Source: Siphonodentalium dalli (lineage: Eukaryota > Mollusca > Scaphopoda > Gadilida > Siphonodentaliidae). From it: a DNA stretch of 64,000 nucleotides. Every line of letters begins with the position of its first letter. Within the stretch, counting starts at the first letter, position 1. Shown one piece after another: positions 46,467 to 56,482 of the stretch. The stretch covers positions 212,638,151 through 212,702,150 of the forward strand of contig CP136065.1 in NCBI GenBank assembly GCA_032622095.1. Reading direction: 5' to 3'. The position numbers were made by a program, and so were the translations under genes. Below the pieces are notes generated by a model, which made no database searches, had not been told where the DNA came from, and worked only from the letters and a program-made list of their open reading frames with translations.

Positions 46467-48700
46467 CTAGGACCCTTGTAAATCGTCACAGCATATCGAA
46501 ATGTGTGGATATGGTAGGATTGATATAGAAATATTCTCCATTCGACTACTTCCTGAGAACACACATCTCTGCATACAATTTGGCAAATTCAGCAAATGAA
46601 CAAGATGGGATGTTTTTCCATTACAAATTTCCATCACCAATGAATTTCTTGTTCGGCATCTGTTGGAACTCCAAATATATATAACCAAAATTAGTCCCAA
46701 CAGCGCAGCGAAACTTGACAAGCCAGATGTATAAACGTGTGTCTCCAGCAAAGGACTAGTAGTGGTAGCTAAACTGGCCGTAACTTCGTCAGGTGCATAA
46801 ACAAACTTAGGTACGGCCAGAGCACTACCACCCCTTATAGCCAACATTAAGGTCAAAGCTTTTGCCAGAGTCCGAAGTTTTATAAATAAATATACTACTC
46901 CAACAAAGGATATACCGGCAACTACTAATGACACCACAAGGAATATCCAGGTATTATTGTCGGAATCACCTAAAAATAGCCTTCCATCCAGGATGGGATC
47001 TGCCAGTGACTTGAATATGAGTTCATTCTTTTTGGTGGACTCTACCATATGTCACAAATTTAGGTGAGCCTGATGATCACTAGCAATTAATTTGGAAAAG
47101 TTGTGTTCGTAAATACGAAAATTTGGAATAGATATCTCTGGAAGTTTAGGAAACGTGGAATCAGCCATGATATTTTTAAGTACCTTTGAATCAAAGAATT
47201 CTTGTAGCAGTGCCAAATTTACAGGATGTTCCACTGATGGTACCGATGAGGATGTGTTGCATTTGTGCCAACGTGGGGGTACATGAAAATGTTTTGTTTG
47301 AATGGAACATTGGCACGGAACGTCCACAACACAAAAAGAACATCCCGGCTTGACTGATCCAGTTGGACAAAGTACTTCCAGAGATGGCAAACTAGATATT
47401 AGGTATTTGCTTTAGCCTAAGGCGTGGGTGGAAGGCTCTATGATTTATTCAGTAAACGAGAACCTGCATACCTGGTTCACAGTGGTAGTGTTGCCCGTAT
47501 ATAATGCCATTGCACAGAAAGGATTGGCCGTTGTTCTAAGAACAGGTAACTAATGACAGAACAGGTCGCGATGATGCTTCTTACAGTGCTTTAGTTGGTC
47601 CAGATTTATCTCAGAGAAGAGATTGTCGTCATGGGAGGTAAGCAATGACCCACCAAGATGAGCAATGTTTGTTCCATGAGGTGAGGTATGATTTATCGGA
47701 ACTGGAAAGTTCATAATCTTGTGCAGCGACAATGGGTGTCCCAATGTTGACATCGGAAGCTTGATGGCAATATATATATCCGAATCGTGCCTTAGAATTG
47801 AAAATTCAGCTATCGCATAGTATGTAGGTGAATGCATGTTCATAAGTTTGAATGGGGTGTTCCCATTGTCCAATAATGTGGATACTCGTTGTATAAGCGA
47901 GCGTATTTCTGAAGGTGGAACAATCAATGGTGATAGCCGGCCTTGCATCAGTGAAATCAAACCTAAAAACATGTCTTTGAAACCCTGAATGATGCGGGTG
48001 GATCGGCCCAATTGCCTAATTAGCAGAGAGTTAACAACATCCTCTGTAAATTTTAGAGCACAAAGGGTTCTATTTAATTGCCCATAGAGTACTGTTACCG
48101 CTTCGTGGTTTTCCCTGATGGCTTTGTATGCCTTCACGATTCTGGAATCACTTGAAGCATGTAAGAATTGTAGGCGTGTAGCTCATGACTGAAAGTTTTT
48201 GCCATTGTGGTTGTGCGGGTCTGAATTGCAACCGCTCTCTTGGAAATACTGTTCATGTCGGACTGAGTTGCTGTCCCAAATATTATTTTACTGATACGGC
48301 CCACGAAAGGTAACCATGATCGTCGACGTCTCATGGGAGCCACGGAATGATGAGGCACAATGCTTTTGATATTTGCGATGAGTTCGGTGATGCGTTTATG
48401 TGTAGTGTCTTGCAGGACTACTAACTCTCTGATGGTGGAAGGAAACCAATCTTTTCGTGGAAGTGTTATTTTCATGTCATATGGTGACACATCGGGGATG
48501 GTCAAGCAAAAGGTGTGAGTCCAGTGGTTCTCTTTAGGGAAGAGTCGGCCTTCCTTGATGAAAATGGTGCCATAGTTCAGACGATACCGTTCATTGTCGG
48601 CTTGGGCAGTATTCAGGATGGATGCTATGATTAAGCACAGTCCCAGTGTGTAAAATCCTAAAGGGAAAAGATAGAAGAAGAAAAAAATAAGTAACCCCAT
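46467..48700 (-). pseudogene. env: F-type envelope fusion protein, broken
   Basis: The first frame (48700-48134, 188 codons) starts with a long hydrophobic signal segment and contains a four-Arg furin-type site at residues 124-127, followed at once by a hydrophobic 'SWLPFVGRISKIIFGT' stretch. This arrangement matches the cleavage site plus fusion peptide of baculovirus F and errantivirus envelope proteins. A frameshift at about 48135 moves the reading to a second frame, which is interrupted by a TAG at 47550, further stops between 47470 and 47400, and a stop at about 47050. The last part (47048-46467) carries a transmembrane segment near residues 32-52 and a second hydrophobic stretch near its middle. 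It would have mediated membrane fusion; as it stands no full-length product can be made. I describe the breaks only. Confidence 0.8.
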
Positions 48701-49785
48701 TGAAAATAACCTTATAGAGTGATCAAATCCATAAAAAGAAATAATCTTTGGGGCTATTTGAGTAAAGGAGAAAACAAATTAAAGATCCACTACCCCAGGG
48801 GCGCCTCTGGCTTATCCAACTTATCTTCCCCTGAAACGGGTGGCCCAATAAAGAGAGTCATGCACTGATATGTAGTTTAATTTTATGAGTGAGGATACTC
48901 ATAAGCAGCCTACAATACAATGACCCCAGTAGAACTGACGTGCACACCATGTTATTTGTAAAAATAAAGAACAAACATAATCTGCTATTTGTGCCAACTT
49001 GCCGTTTTCTTATGCAACTAGCATAATCGACAACTGACACAAAAGTCTTGTTTGAAGCAACCTTGGGCTGTTTGAAGCCAACTCTATATAAAGTGGTTTG
49101 GAGAAAAACCTTGAATATTAATTAAGGGCAACCATGTAAACCCATTTATTTTGCTGAAGAGCAAACGTATTTATTGGTCTTTATATTGGTCGGGTTTCCC
49201 CCAACAAAAATGAAAATAACGTGTCTAACTGGACGTATGTGTGGCTTGGCAGATATATAACAAGAGATATATTGGGCGCCAATCGAGGTCAAGAAAAATG
49301 CAATTGCATTATAAAACCAACTACCTGCAAGACACTACCTGTTTGGACTGTTTGTAAAAATTGTATGATGTCGAAATGTATCAGTATTACTATAAAAGTT
49401 TTGGAATTGGTTGAGCTTGCCAATTGTTAAAGCACAAGGTGTTTGAGCAAGTGAATAATATTATTTACAATATTTAGAATCTTTGCCCATGTACACTTTA
49501 AAATTTTATCTGTACTATTAATGTCCTTTTTCTTAGAATTAACAAGCTCAACTACCAATAAATGAACATACACAATATTACTTATTATCTAACTATGTAC
49601 ACTTACAATTATAATTCTTCCAATTACGTGCTAGAGAATACTAACCCTATGTGAAAACATTCTGGTTCCTCAATAACAACACACAGCAAAAACAAGAGGT
49701 CATGATCCAACATTTATGGAACCCTGTCCATACCAGACACAGTGGCGGTGCACGGAACCCCGAGCTCATCTGCCCCTGTACCTAG
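48701..49785. other. pol-env intergenic stretch
   Basis: About 1.1-1.4 kb between env and the pol end with no recognised domain. It probably holds the splice signals or leftover untranslated sequence of the gypsy element; a separate insertion cannot be excluded. Confidence 0.3.
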
Positions 49786-50125
49786 CATGAACAGCCTTCT
49801 ACTTATATCAAACCCTCCAGTTCCTACTGTGTATTACCATTGTGAGGAGGAGTGGTGCGACTTAAACCGCATTCGATGAGGTCTATAACAACATACCTCA
49901 TAGGTCCGAGCCCTTTTGACTGGCTGCTCCTCGTCATCATCTGAAGTCAGGGACCTTTTCTTACCTTGATTTAATCTACTTTTTAGAATTGGATATGACT
50001 GCCCTATTGGGTTGGGTCGTTTTCGCTTGTGTCCCTCTAAGGTGTATCATAAAAAGTAATTATGAATCAAATCAGGGTTACATTCTCTTTAGGTTCCCAT
50101 GTAGGTAGTTATCCATTGGCCCATT
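49786..50125 (-). pseudogene. possible Pol C-terminal tail with bipartite basic cluster
   Basis: After the integrase stop at 50126 one minus-strand frame is open from about 50045 to 49855 and reads 'GKKRSLTSDDDEEQPVKRAR' near 49950, a KKR...KRAR pattern like a bipartite nuclear-localisation signal. It may be the displaced tail of integrase or a small accessory frame. Support is weak. Confidence 0.3.
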
Positions 50126-51646
50126 TTAGTTTGAAAAACCTCTTTCCGGATTGCATTCTGGTATCCAAAATTCGTTCCACCCGGTGATAAACATTAGGGG
50201 ATGGTACCGAGGGTTTAACCAAAGAAGGTGCTGAAGATGGGGAGTTCTTTCAACCGGTTGAATAACATCAGTGGGTGGTACAAAGGGTTTAATCAAAGAA
50301 GGGTCATAAGGTGGTGAAAGCAAAGACAAGGGTTGAGGTTCAACCTGACTTGCCTGACAGGTAAAATTGTCTTGGCTAGTTTGTGTAGCTGCATGATTAG
50401 CTCTCTCCTCGTAAGCCTTTAAATGTTTTACATTTGTGGGTGAAGTTACAACATTGGTTGTACAACACTTCAACCGATAAGTATAATGGTCAAGAATGTC
50501 AGTGATATAATAGGGACCTTTCCATTTTGGTTGTAATTTACGACACTGCCCTACTACGAAATTTTCTTTGTGAACTATCACTTTCTGGTGAATATGAAAT
50601 TTAGGTTCTTGAACTTTGTTGGCTTTATCATACTGCTGTTTGTTCAACTCTTTGGCTTCTTTGATATTTTTGTTACACATTTCCTGTGTAATTTTCATTG
50701 TTTCCTCTAACCTTCCCATGAACTGAGTCTTGTCTTTAGAATCTCCCTCTTGTGGCAGCAGCTTGACATCAATGGGCAGCCGCATTTCTTGTCCAAACAT
50801 CAGCTCAAAGGGGGAATATTTTGTGGCTTTACCGGGGGCTCGTCGATACCCCATTAAGAGTCCTGGTAATGCATCAGGCCAGTTTGTATGTTTCTCATCT
50901 ACATAAATTTGAAGACCTTGTACAATGGAAGAATTCACTCTCTCAACTGCAGAATTGGTCTGAGGGTGATATGGACTAGTTAGCAGCCTTTTGATTTGAA
51001 ACCGCTCACTGAGTGCAGATACAACCTGAGACAGAAAATTCTTTCCTCTGTCAGACACCAATTCATCTGGGGCCTCAAACCTGGATATGATATGGGTGAA
51101 CAATATCTTTGCAACTTCCATGGCAGTCTGTGTCCTCATCGGAAAGGCCTCCGTCCATTTAGTGTAGCTCTCAACAAATAAGAGCACATACTTGAATCCA
51201 GCAGGAGTTGTAGTGAGTGGTCCTAATATATCCATATGCCAACTTCCCATTGTCATAGCTCCTGGCATTATTGTCAGTGGAACTGGGTGATGATGGCAAT
51301 CTCTCTTGGACATTTGGCATACATGGCAGGACATCACATATTTCTGGATATCTGCATACATGTGTGGCCAATAATATTTGTCTCTGATTGTTAAGAAGGT
51401 CTTCTCGAACCCAAGTTGTGCTCCTCCCAGAATACTGTCATGGTATGCTAGAAGCACTTCTTCCCTCAGGCTCTTTGGTAGCGCCAGCTGTTGGCTGAGT
51501 CTGTCTATTGGCTTCTTCCTTATCCTCTTCTGGTATATATGGTATAATTTCCCATCTAAAACTTCATACTGCTGAGCTTCAGTAATTAATGTTCTTGCCA
51601 AATCTTCATTTTGTGGCACAATTCCATTTATCTTATAAGACATCAT
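50126..51646 (-). CDS. pol: gypsy Pol: integrase (506-codon open part)
   Basis: The frame includes a zinc-binding region with H69 and C107-x2-C110 (the second His position reads 'GGAQLGF', so one ligand looks lost), then a core with the full catalytic triad: D139 ('WHMDILGP'), D199 ('VSDRGKNF') and E235 ('SAVERVN'). A GPY/F-type motif ('QPKWKGPYYI') lies at about residue 372, and no chromodomain follows. Integrase would join the cDNA to host DNA. The open frame continues upstream of the Met but is cut by a TAG at 51671-51673. Beyond it the acidic spacer repeats lead to the inserted TIR element at 51804. Of all the pol pieces this is the best preserved. Confidence 0.9.
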   Translation of the reverse strand: MMSYKINGIVPQNEDLARTLITEAQQYEVLDGKLYHIYQKRIRKKPIDRLSQQLALPKSLREEVLLAYHDSILGGAQLGFEKTFLTIRDKYYWPHMYADIQKYVMSCHVCQMSKRDCHHHPVPLTIMPGAMTMGSWHMDILGPLTTTPAGFKYVLLFVESYTKWTEAFPMRTQTAMEVAKILFTHIISRFEAPDELVSDRGKNFLSQVVSALSERFQIKRLLTSPYHPQTNSAVERVNSSIVQGLQIYVDEKHTNWPDALPGLLMGYRRAPGKATKYSPFELMFGQEMRLPIDVKLLPQEGDSKDKTQFMGRLEETMKITQEMCNKNIKEAKELNKQQYDKANKVQEPKFHIHQKVIVHKENFVVGQCRKLQPKWKGPYYITDILDHYTYRLKCCTTNVVTSPTNVKHLKAYEERANHAATQTSQDNFTCQASQVEPQPLSLLSPPYDPSLIKPFVPPTDVIQPVERTPHLQHLLWLNPRYHPLMFITGWNEFWIPECNPERGFSN

Positions 51647-51803
51647 AGCAGTAAAGTCGGAGCATTCCCACTACTTTTTAGCAAGTTCTGGACATTCAGC
51701 AAGATCAGGTAAATTGTTCATCCTGTCCATATTGATGGGTGCTCTTGAAGCAGTGGGAACATCTGTTTCTTCACTGTCCGAACAGTCCATGCAGATAGGT
51801 GCT

Positions 51804-53168
51804 TAGTCCAAGTCTTCTTGTACTAAAACCAGCTAAGATATTGGGATGGCGATGCTGGCGTTTAGTCCAAGACCGCCCTATATGCTCGCTTATGACACGG
51901 CTTAAGCGTTAGTGACCCGCTCAAATAAAACCACAATTATATGAAATAAAATATCACAATTGCGACAATAAACGGATATTTTCCGCAGAAGACATGCTAT
52001 TTTATCTGAAACCCACATCAGTTGTGAATTTAAAACGGTAATTTAATGCGAAAAGAGACATTTACCTCAATGTTTAAAATTTTTTAAAAGTATGCGAACT
52101 CGGTTGACCTCGCGAACTGTGTTCGGCATTTTCCGTTGAAAATATTCCGTAGATTTTGGACAACAACGCAAATTACGAAGAATTCTCCATTGTAATCGTA
52201 ATTATGTGTGTCAATAAATAAAATAATAAATAGATTAATTAAACATTGAAGATATAAATGTAATACATTAAATAAATTACGGGGAATTACAACCCTCTCA
52301 AAGTTTAAAACAGTGTAAACACAACGAGTATTAGAATAAATAATATGGTGCTACATTTCCCACATTTGGTGGACTTCGGCGAAATTAAGATATATACTAA
52401 GCGAACAGAGCAATATACTGCTCTTGTTAAGCACACAAAAAATCAAACAAAATTTGTATAAATTTTTAACCTTAAGTTTGAAAAGTCCCACTAAAACGGA
52501 AGAACTATATTTCGAAACTGTGTGATTCGGTTCTCCGATTATTTTATCAACACAAAAGTCAAAATGCACATGGATGAAAATCACACGGATGGAATGTCAG
52601 ACACAAGAGTTATAATTTGCTCCAATTTTGACAAGTTGCTTGCGAAAATTGTCAACAAAACTACCGTTCTGATCCTCCATTATGTCATTAAGTTTTTAGT
52701 GCGGGAATTGTTCTGAAAGCACATAGAAAACTGGACTTTCGGGCGATCGGTTTTCGCCATTTTTGTTCGGAAAACCCGCGCTATATATAGAAACGGAAAG
52801 TAGAATTCCCAGAACAAACAGCGGATTATGCCGAACTTATTCGGACCACTTCGGCTTTCGGTTAAAACGTAAACAAACAGAGAAACAAATCGATGTTTAT
52901 GGCAATCAATCGGAATATTCTATGTGTAATTTAACATTAAAGTTAGATTATTATACACCATTGTGACCATAAGATGTAAGCCTTTCCGATGTATATAGCA
53001 TCATGTATTGATTTGCTAGGTAAATCGAGTAAAATACACCACAGATTCCCGCCACAGATCGTGGGCGTAAGTCGTGTGGTAGGATTGGTATGCAAGCGGG
53101 CTTGGACTAAACGCCAGCATCGCCATCCCAATATCTTAGCTGGTTTTAGTAGAAGAAGACTTGGACTA
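51804..53168. mobile_element. TIR element with 9-bp target duplication, family M copy 2 (1365 bp), inside gypsy pol
   Basis: It begins tagtccaagtcttcttgtac and ends with the reverse complement, differing at one or two bases. The near-identical TIR continues about 65 bp through 'ctaaaaccagctaagatatt', 'gggatggcgatgctggcg' and 'tttagtcca'. The 9-bp ataggtgct flanks both sides (51795-51803, 53169-53177). The surrounding sequence is the acidic-repeat spacer of pol, so the pre-insertion site can be reconstructed without ambiguity. Internal sequence matches 24092-25023 in reverse orientation over both sub-terminal parts; this copy has roughly 0.4 kb more in the middle. No transposase frame. By TSD length and TIRs it is Mutator-like, non-autonomous. 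Confidence 0.92.
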
Positions 53169-53986
53169 ATAGGTGCTCTGTAAGCAGGGGTAATATCCGA
53201 TTCTTCACTGTCTGAACTGTCCATGTTGATAGGTGCTCTGGAGTCAGTGGGAATATCTGATTCTTCATTGTCCGATTCCGTTAAAATGTTTTCTTCTGTT
53301 TCAATCTCTTCGGTGGGAGTAATGGCACTAACTTCTGAGGTTAGTATTTCATTTGGCAGCCCATCTTCAATTGGATATGTTCTTCTTGAGAGCCCATCGG
53401 CATTTTGATTGGTCACTCCTGGCTTGTAGTGAATTTTGTAATCATATCCTTGCAATGCTAGGCCCCACCTACCAACTCTTCCAGTAGCATCCTTGATCTT
53501 CTGAATGGTAATCAATGGCTTGTGGTCAGTATAGGCCTCAAAATAATTGTTTGCGAGATATGGTCGATACTTCTTGACACCCTCGCCCAAGGCTAAAGCT
53601 TCTCTATCAGTGATACTGTATCTGGTTTCAGCATCATGAAGAGCCCGGCCTCCATAGCAGATGACACGCTCTCGGCCTTCTTCGTTCAGCTGTCCCAATA
53701 CAAAACCAATGGCAAAATCAGAAGAGTCTGCCGTTAGAGTGAATGGTCTCTTCTTATCAGGGGCTGCTAGGACTGGTGCAGATGTTAATCTCTCCCGAAG
53801 GCTGTCAAAGGCCTCCTGACATTTCTCAGTCCACCGGAACTTCTCCCCTTTCTTCAATAGCTGGTTCAAGGGGGCAGCAACTTTGGCATATCCCATTCTA
53901 AATCTCCGGTAGTAATTTGCAGCTCCTAAAAATGACCTGACATCTCTCTGACTTTTCGGCCGTGGATATGTTTTCATGGCCTCCAC
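53169..53986 (-). pseudogene. pol: gypsy Pol: RT thumb and RNase H, cut by TIR element
   Basis: Begins 'EAMKTYPRPKSQRDVRSFLG' (RT thumb/connection), then RNase H with its acidic residues in 'LTADSSDFAIG', 'ITDREALAL', 'YTDHKPLI' and 'NADGLSRR'. It continues into a spacer with repeats of about 20 residues of the form 'RAPINMDSSDSEESD(I)' (two or three copies before the insertion, one or two after it). The reading frame runs on past 53168 into the TIR element for 75 meaningless codons. Upstream the frame is offset from the RT domain. Confidence 0.88.
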
Positions 53987-53989
53987 TTT

Positions 53990-54383
53990 CGCTGGATTGT
54001 CTGGAAATTAAATGACCCAGATACTTGACACATGGCACCGAAAACTGGCACTTAGAGGGCTTCAGTCGAAGATTAGCCAGCTTGAGTCGCCGGAAAACTT
54101 CGGAAATGTGTTTCAAATGCTCTTCGTCATTCTTGGAGAACAAGATTATGTCATCGACGTAGACCAGAGTAAATTTCCAGTTGATTCCATGTAATACTCG
54201 AGCCATAACCATTTGGAAACTCATAGGAGCATTCATTAGTCCAAAAGGCGTCCGTTTGAACTGGAAATTCCCATGTGGGGTGGTAAAAGTGGTCTTTTCT
54301 TGGGACTGTATTTCCAAAGGAATCTGCCAAAATCCACTAGCTAAGTCAAAGAGATTCACCAATGGTGTCAAAAACATCCTCAA
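53990..54383 (-). pseudogene. pol: gypsy Pol: reverse transcriptase palm
   Basis: 'LFDLASGFWQIPLE' carries the first catalytic Asp, then 'FKRTPFGLMNAPMSFQ' and 'FTLVYVDDIILFSK' with the YVDD box, then 'KCQFSVPCVKYLGHLIS'. It is offset from the upstream frame by a one-base shift near 54350, and the next block (RT thumb) is again in another frame beyond about 54003. The frame's last 35 codons after 'LGHLIS' are out of frame. Confidence 0.88.
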
Positions 54384-55575
54384 GTATGGGCAGTGGGTAA
54401 TTTATGGGCCTGGTAACAGAGTTAATATGACGGTAGGCTACTGCAAATCTGCAACTGTTACCGGCTTTTTTCACGAGGATCACCGGCGACGCCCACATGG
54501 GATCTGATGGCTCTATGATGTCATTGGCCAACATGTCTTCTATCTCTTCATTCTTTTGGGGAGTGGTCCTATAATATCGCTGTATTTTCGGAGTTGCGTC
54601 TCCGGTGTTAATGACATGTTGATACACATTAGTGCAGCCGAGCTTCGATAAATCCCTAGCAAATACATTCTGATTATTTTGCAACATATTGACCAACTTA
54701 ACCTTGGAAGGTACAGACAACTGAGAACTAGACAAATCAAAACCCATATTTGATGAAATCTGTTGATAATTGGACTCACTAATGAAAACTATGTCAGAAG
54801 AGTCGCTTGAAGAAACAGAGCTTACCTGTTCAGTAGTGAGTGAATTAGGATCAACATTCAGGATTTTTCCGAGAACAGCTTGAGCATTGATGACAACATG
54901 AGCATTAGCGGGATTGATGACTTGACAAACAGGGTTAGCTTTAGAAAGATCTAGTATTACCTTGGCCCCTACTAGACCAAATTTTGAGGACAAACTTGAA
55001 AGAGGTTCAAACAAAACCATGCCTGTCTGTTTTACTCCCTTAAATTGTAAAGGAAGTAGAGATGCAGAATGTGGTGGAACAGAGATTCGATTTGGGGTAT
55101 GGGCTACACCAAGCACAGAATGTGGTTGACAGAAATGTACACATGAGTCCCCTATATTGAAAGTTCCTGCTGCACAATCCATAGTACACTGGAAATGTCT
55201 AATGAAATCAAATCCCAATTTTATGTCATGATGTAATTTTTCAAAGACATGAAACTTAAATGTATATTGTGACCCCTCTATGGTAATCGGGATCTCAAGT
55301 TGACGAGCAGATTGGTGCATATCTCCTGCCATACTAATTACTTTAATGGATTTGGTAGGAACAACTAAGCTTGTCAAGTTGAGATCGCTTACCACATGAG
55401 CAGCCACACAACTAATGGAGGCACCCGTGTCTAATAGTGCTTTTCTTTTGTGATCATGTATATAAACTTTTACACAATTTGATGAAAGAAATACTATGGG
55501 TGCAACCGTAGGAGGTTTTTCATTAGCTTTTGCATCAGATACCAACACCTCGGCCGATCGGGAAGAAACTTGGTA
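54346..55575 (-). pseudogene. pol: gypsy Pol: aspartic protease and RT fingers
   Basis: The frame encodes a retropepsin-like region with the active-site 'KALLDTGASISCV' (DTGA at about 55420-55431), then a long linker, and then RT fingers 'ILVKKAGNSCRFAVAYRHIN', where the usual VDYR reads VAYR. It ends at 54346 by frameshift. The upstream 105 codons of the open frame (55890-55576) are not protease: they translate the tandem-repeat DNA and merely happen to be open, so the pol homology starts at about 55575. No gag zinc knuckle (CCHC) is present. Confidence 0.85.
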
Positions 55576-55940
55576 CGTGAGTGTAGTTTGACCAGGTGGT
55601 CGTCGTTGTCGTATTGACGAACCCGTGCGACGCCCGCTTCGCGCATGCGCAGACAAGATCTCGAAAACGGGTGGAGCTATCGACTTGAAAGTTGTTACGT
55701 GAATGTATCTTACCGCGGATACGAATTTGATCGGGTCGCCGAGCCCGTGCAACGCAAGCTTCGCACATGCGCAGACGAGATCTCGGAAACGGGTGGAGCT
55801 ATCGACTTGAAATTTACTATGTGAATGTATCTTGCCCCGGTTACGAATTTTGTCGGTTCGCCGAGCCCGTGCGACGCCAGCTTCGCGCATGCGCAGACCA
55901 GATCTCGGAAACGGGTGGATCTATCGACTTTTCGTGTCCC
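55576..55940 (+). repeat. tandem repeat, about 2.9 x 120 bp, with NRF1-like palindromes
   Basis: Each unit has 'gtga(a/g)tgta', a 'c-gagcccgtgc-acgc' block, a gcgcatgcgc-like palindrome (55641-55650, 55763-55772 with one change, 55885-55894), 'agatctcg-aaacgggtgga', and 'ctatcgactt'. The unit spacing is close to 120 bp. The palindrome is the consensus form of an NRF1 site. The last unit is followed by a TATA box on the same strand. Confidence 0.85.
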
Positions 55941-55946
55941 GCAGTG

Positions 55947-55960
55947 TCTATATAAAGAGC
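55947..55960 (+). promoter_or_regulatory. TATA box downstream of NRF1-like repeats
   Basis: 'tctatataaagagc' lies 53 bp downstream of the third palindrome. With three upstream palindromes it has the architecture of a promoter on the plus strand. The same string also resembles a Helitron 5' end (TC-AT-rich), but no A precedes it. Which reading is right is open. Confidence 0.45.
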
Positions 55961-55974
55961 GTCGTTTTCGCTAT

Positions 55975-56345
55975 CTACTTATCTGTATGACGGGAGTCTG
56001 ATTGTAGCATGTCGCTCGAGATATCTGTATGACGGGAGTCTGATTGTAGCCTGCCGCTCGAAATATTATGCAGAGAGATTTCACGACGGGAAGCGTTTGT
56101 TTTCAATTCAATGCAATGTCATCGCTCGAAATATTTTGCAGAGAGATTTCACGACATTAGGACGGGTATGGCAGACTCGAAATATTATGCAGAGAGATTT
56201 CACGACGGGAAGCGTTTGTTTTCAATTCAATGCAATGTTATCGTAGAGAGATTTCACGACGGAAGCGTTTGTTTTCAATTCAATGCAATGTTATCGCTCG
56301 AAATATTATGCAGAGAGATTTCACGACATTAGGACGGGTACGGGC
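55975..56345 (+). repeat. short tandem repeats after the promoter-like region
   Basis: Two copies of 'atctgtatgacgggagtctg', then four to five copies of 'ctcgaaatattatgcagaga' plus 'gatttcacgac', and three of 'gaagcgtttgttttcaattc' in shuffled order. No coding potential. Confidence 0.8.
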
Positions 56346-56457
56346 AGGTTAAAAAAAAGAAAGCGTTGTCTGTCGTTCCTAGGAAGGGGGGATTTCATCG
56401 GGTAAACGCCAGAAACAAAACAAATTATTAAAAAAATGTCATGTTTCTGACCAACCA

Positions 56458-56482
56458 CGCCAGTGGCGGGCTAACATGCTAG
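56458..56482 (+). mobile_element. Helitron-type 3' terminus
   Basis: A hairpin cgcca-g-tggcg (56458-56468), then 10 bases, then CTAG (56479-56482), then T. This is the arrangement of a Helitron 3' end. The 5' partner is unclear; it may be the TC at 55947 or farther upstream. The flank to the left (55576-56457) could thus be Helitron body. Confidence 0.5.

Larger units (their letters stand above)
46159..55575 (-). mobile_element. Ty3/gypsy-type LTR retrotransposon with F-like envelope (endogenous errantivirus-like), 5'-truncated
   Basis: On the minus strand the order is protease, RT, RNase H, integrase, then an envelope-like frame: pol domain order as in Ty3/gypsy, plus env. Gag and the 5' LTR are missing; homology to pol begins only at about 55575, where a tandem-repeat region starts. 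Pol is disrupted by two frameshifts (near 54350 and 54005), a TAG at 51671-51673 and a 1365-bp TIR element (51804-53168). Env has a frameshift and several stops. The element is therefore inactive. Similar envelope-bearing gypsy elements are known in insects and other invertebrates. Confidence 0.9.

Noticed and set aside
55576-55890. N-terminal 105 codons of the open frame joined to the protease
   Set aside because: They translate the 120-bp tandem repeats; no gag or protease similarity.
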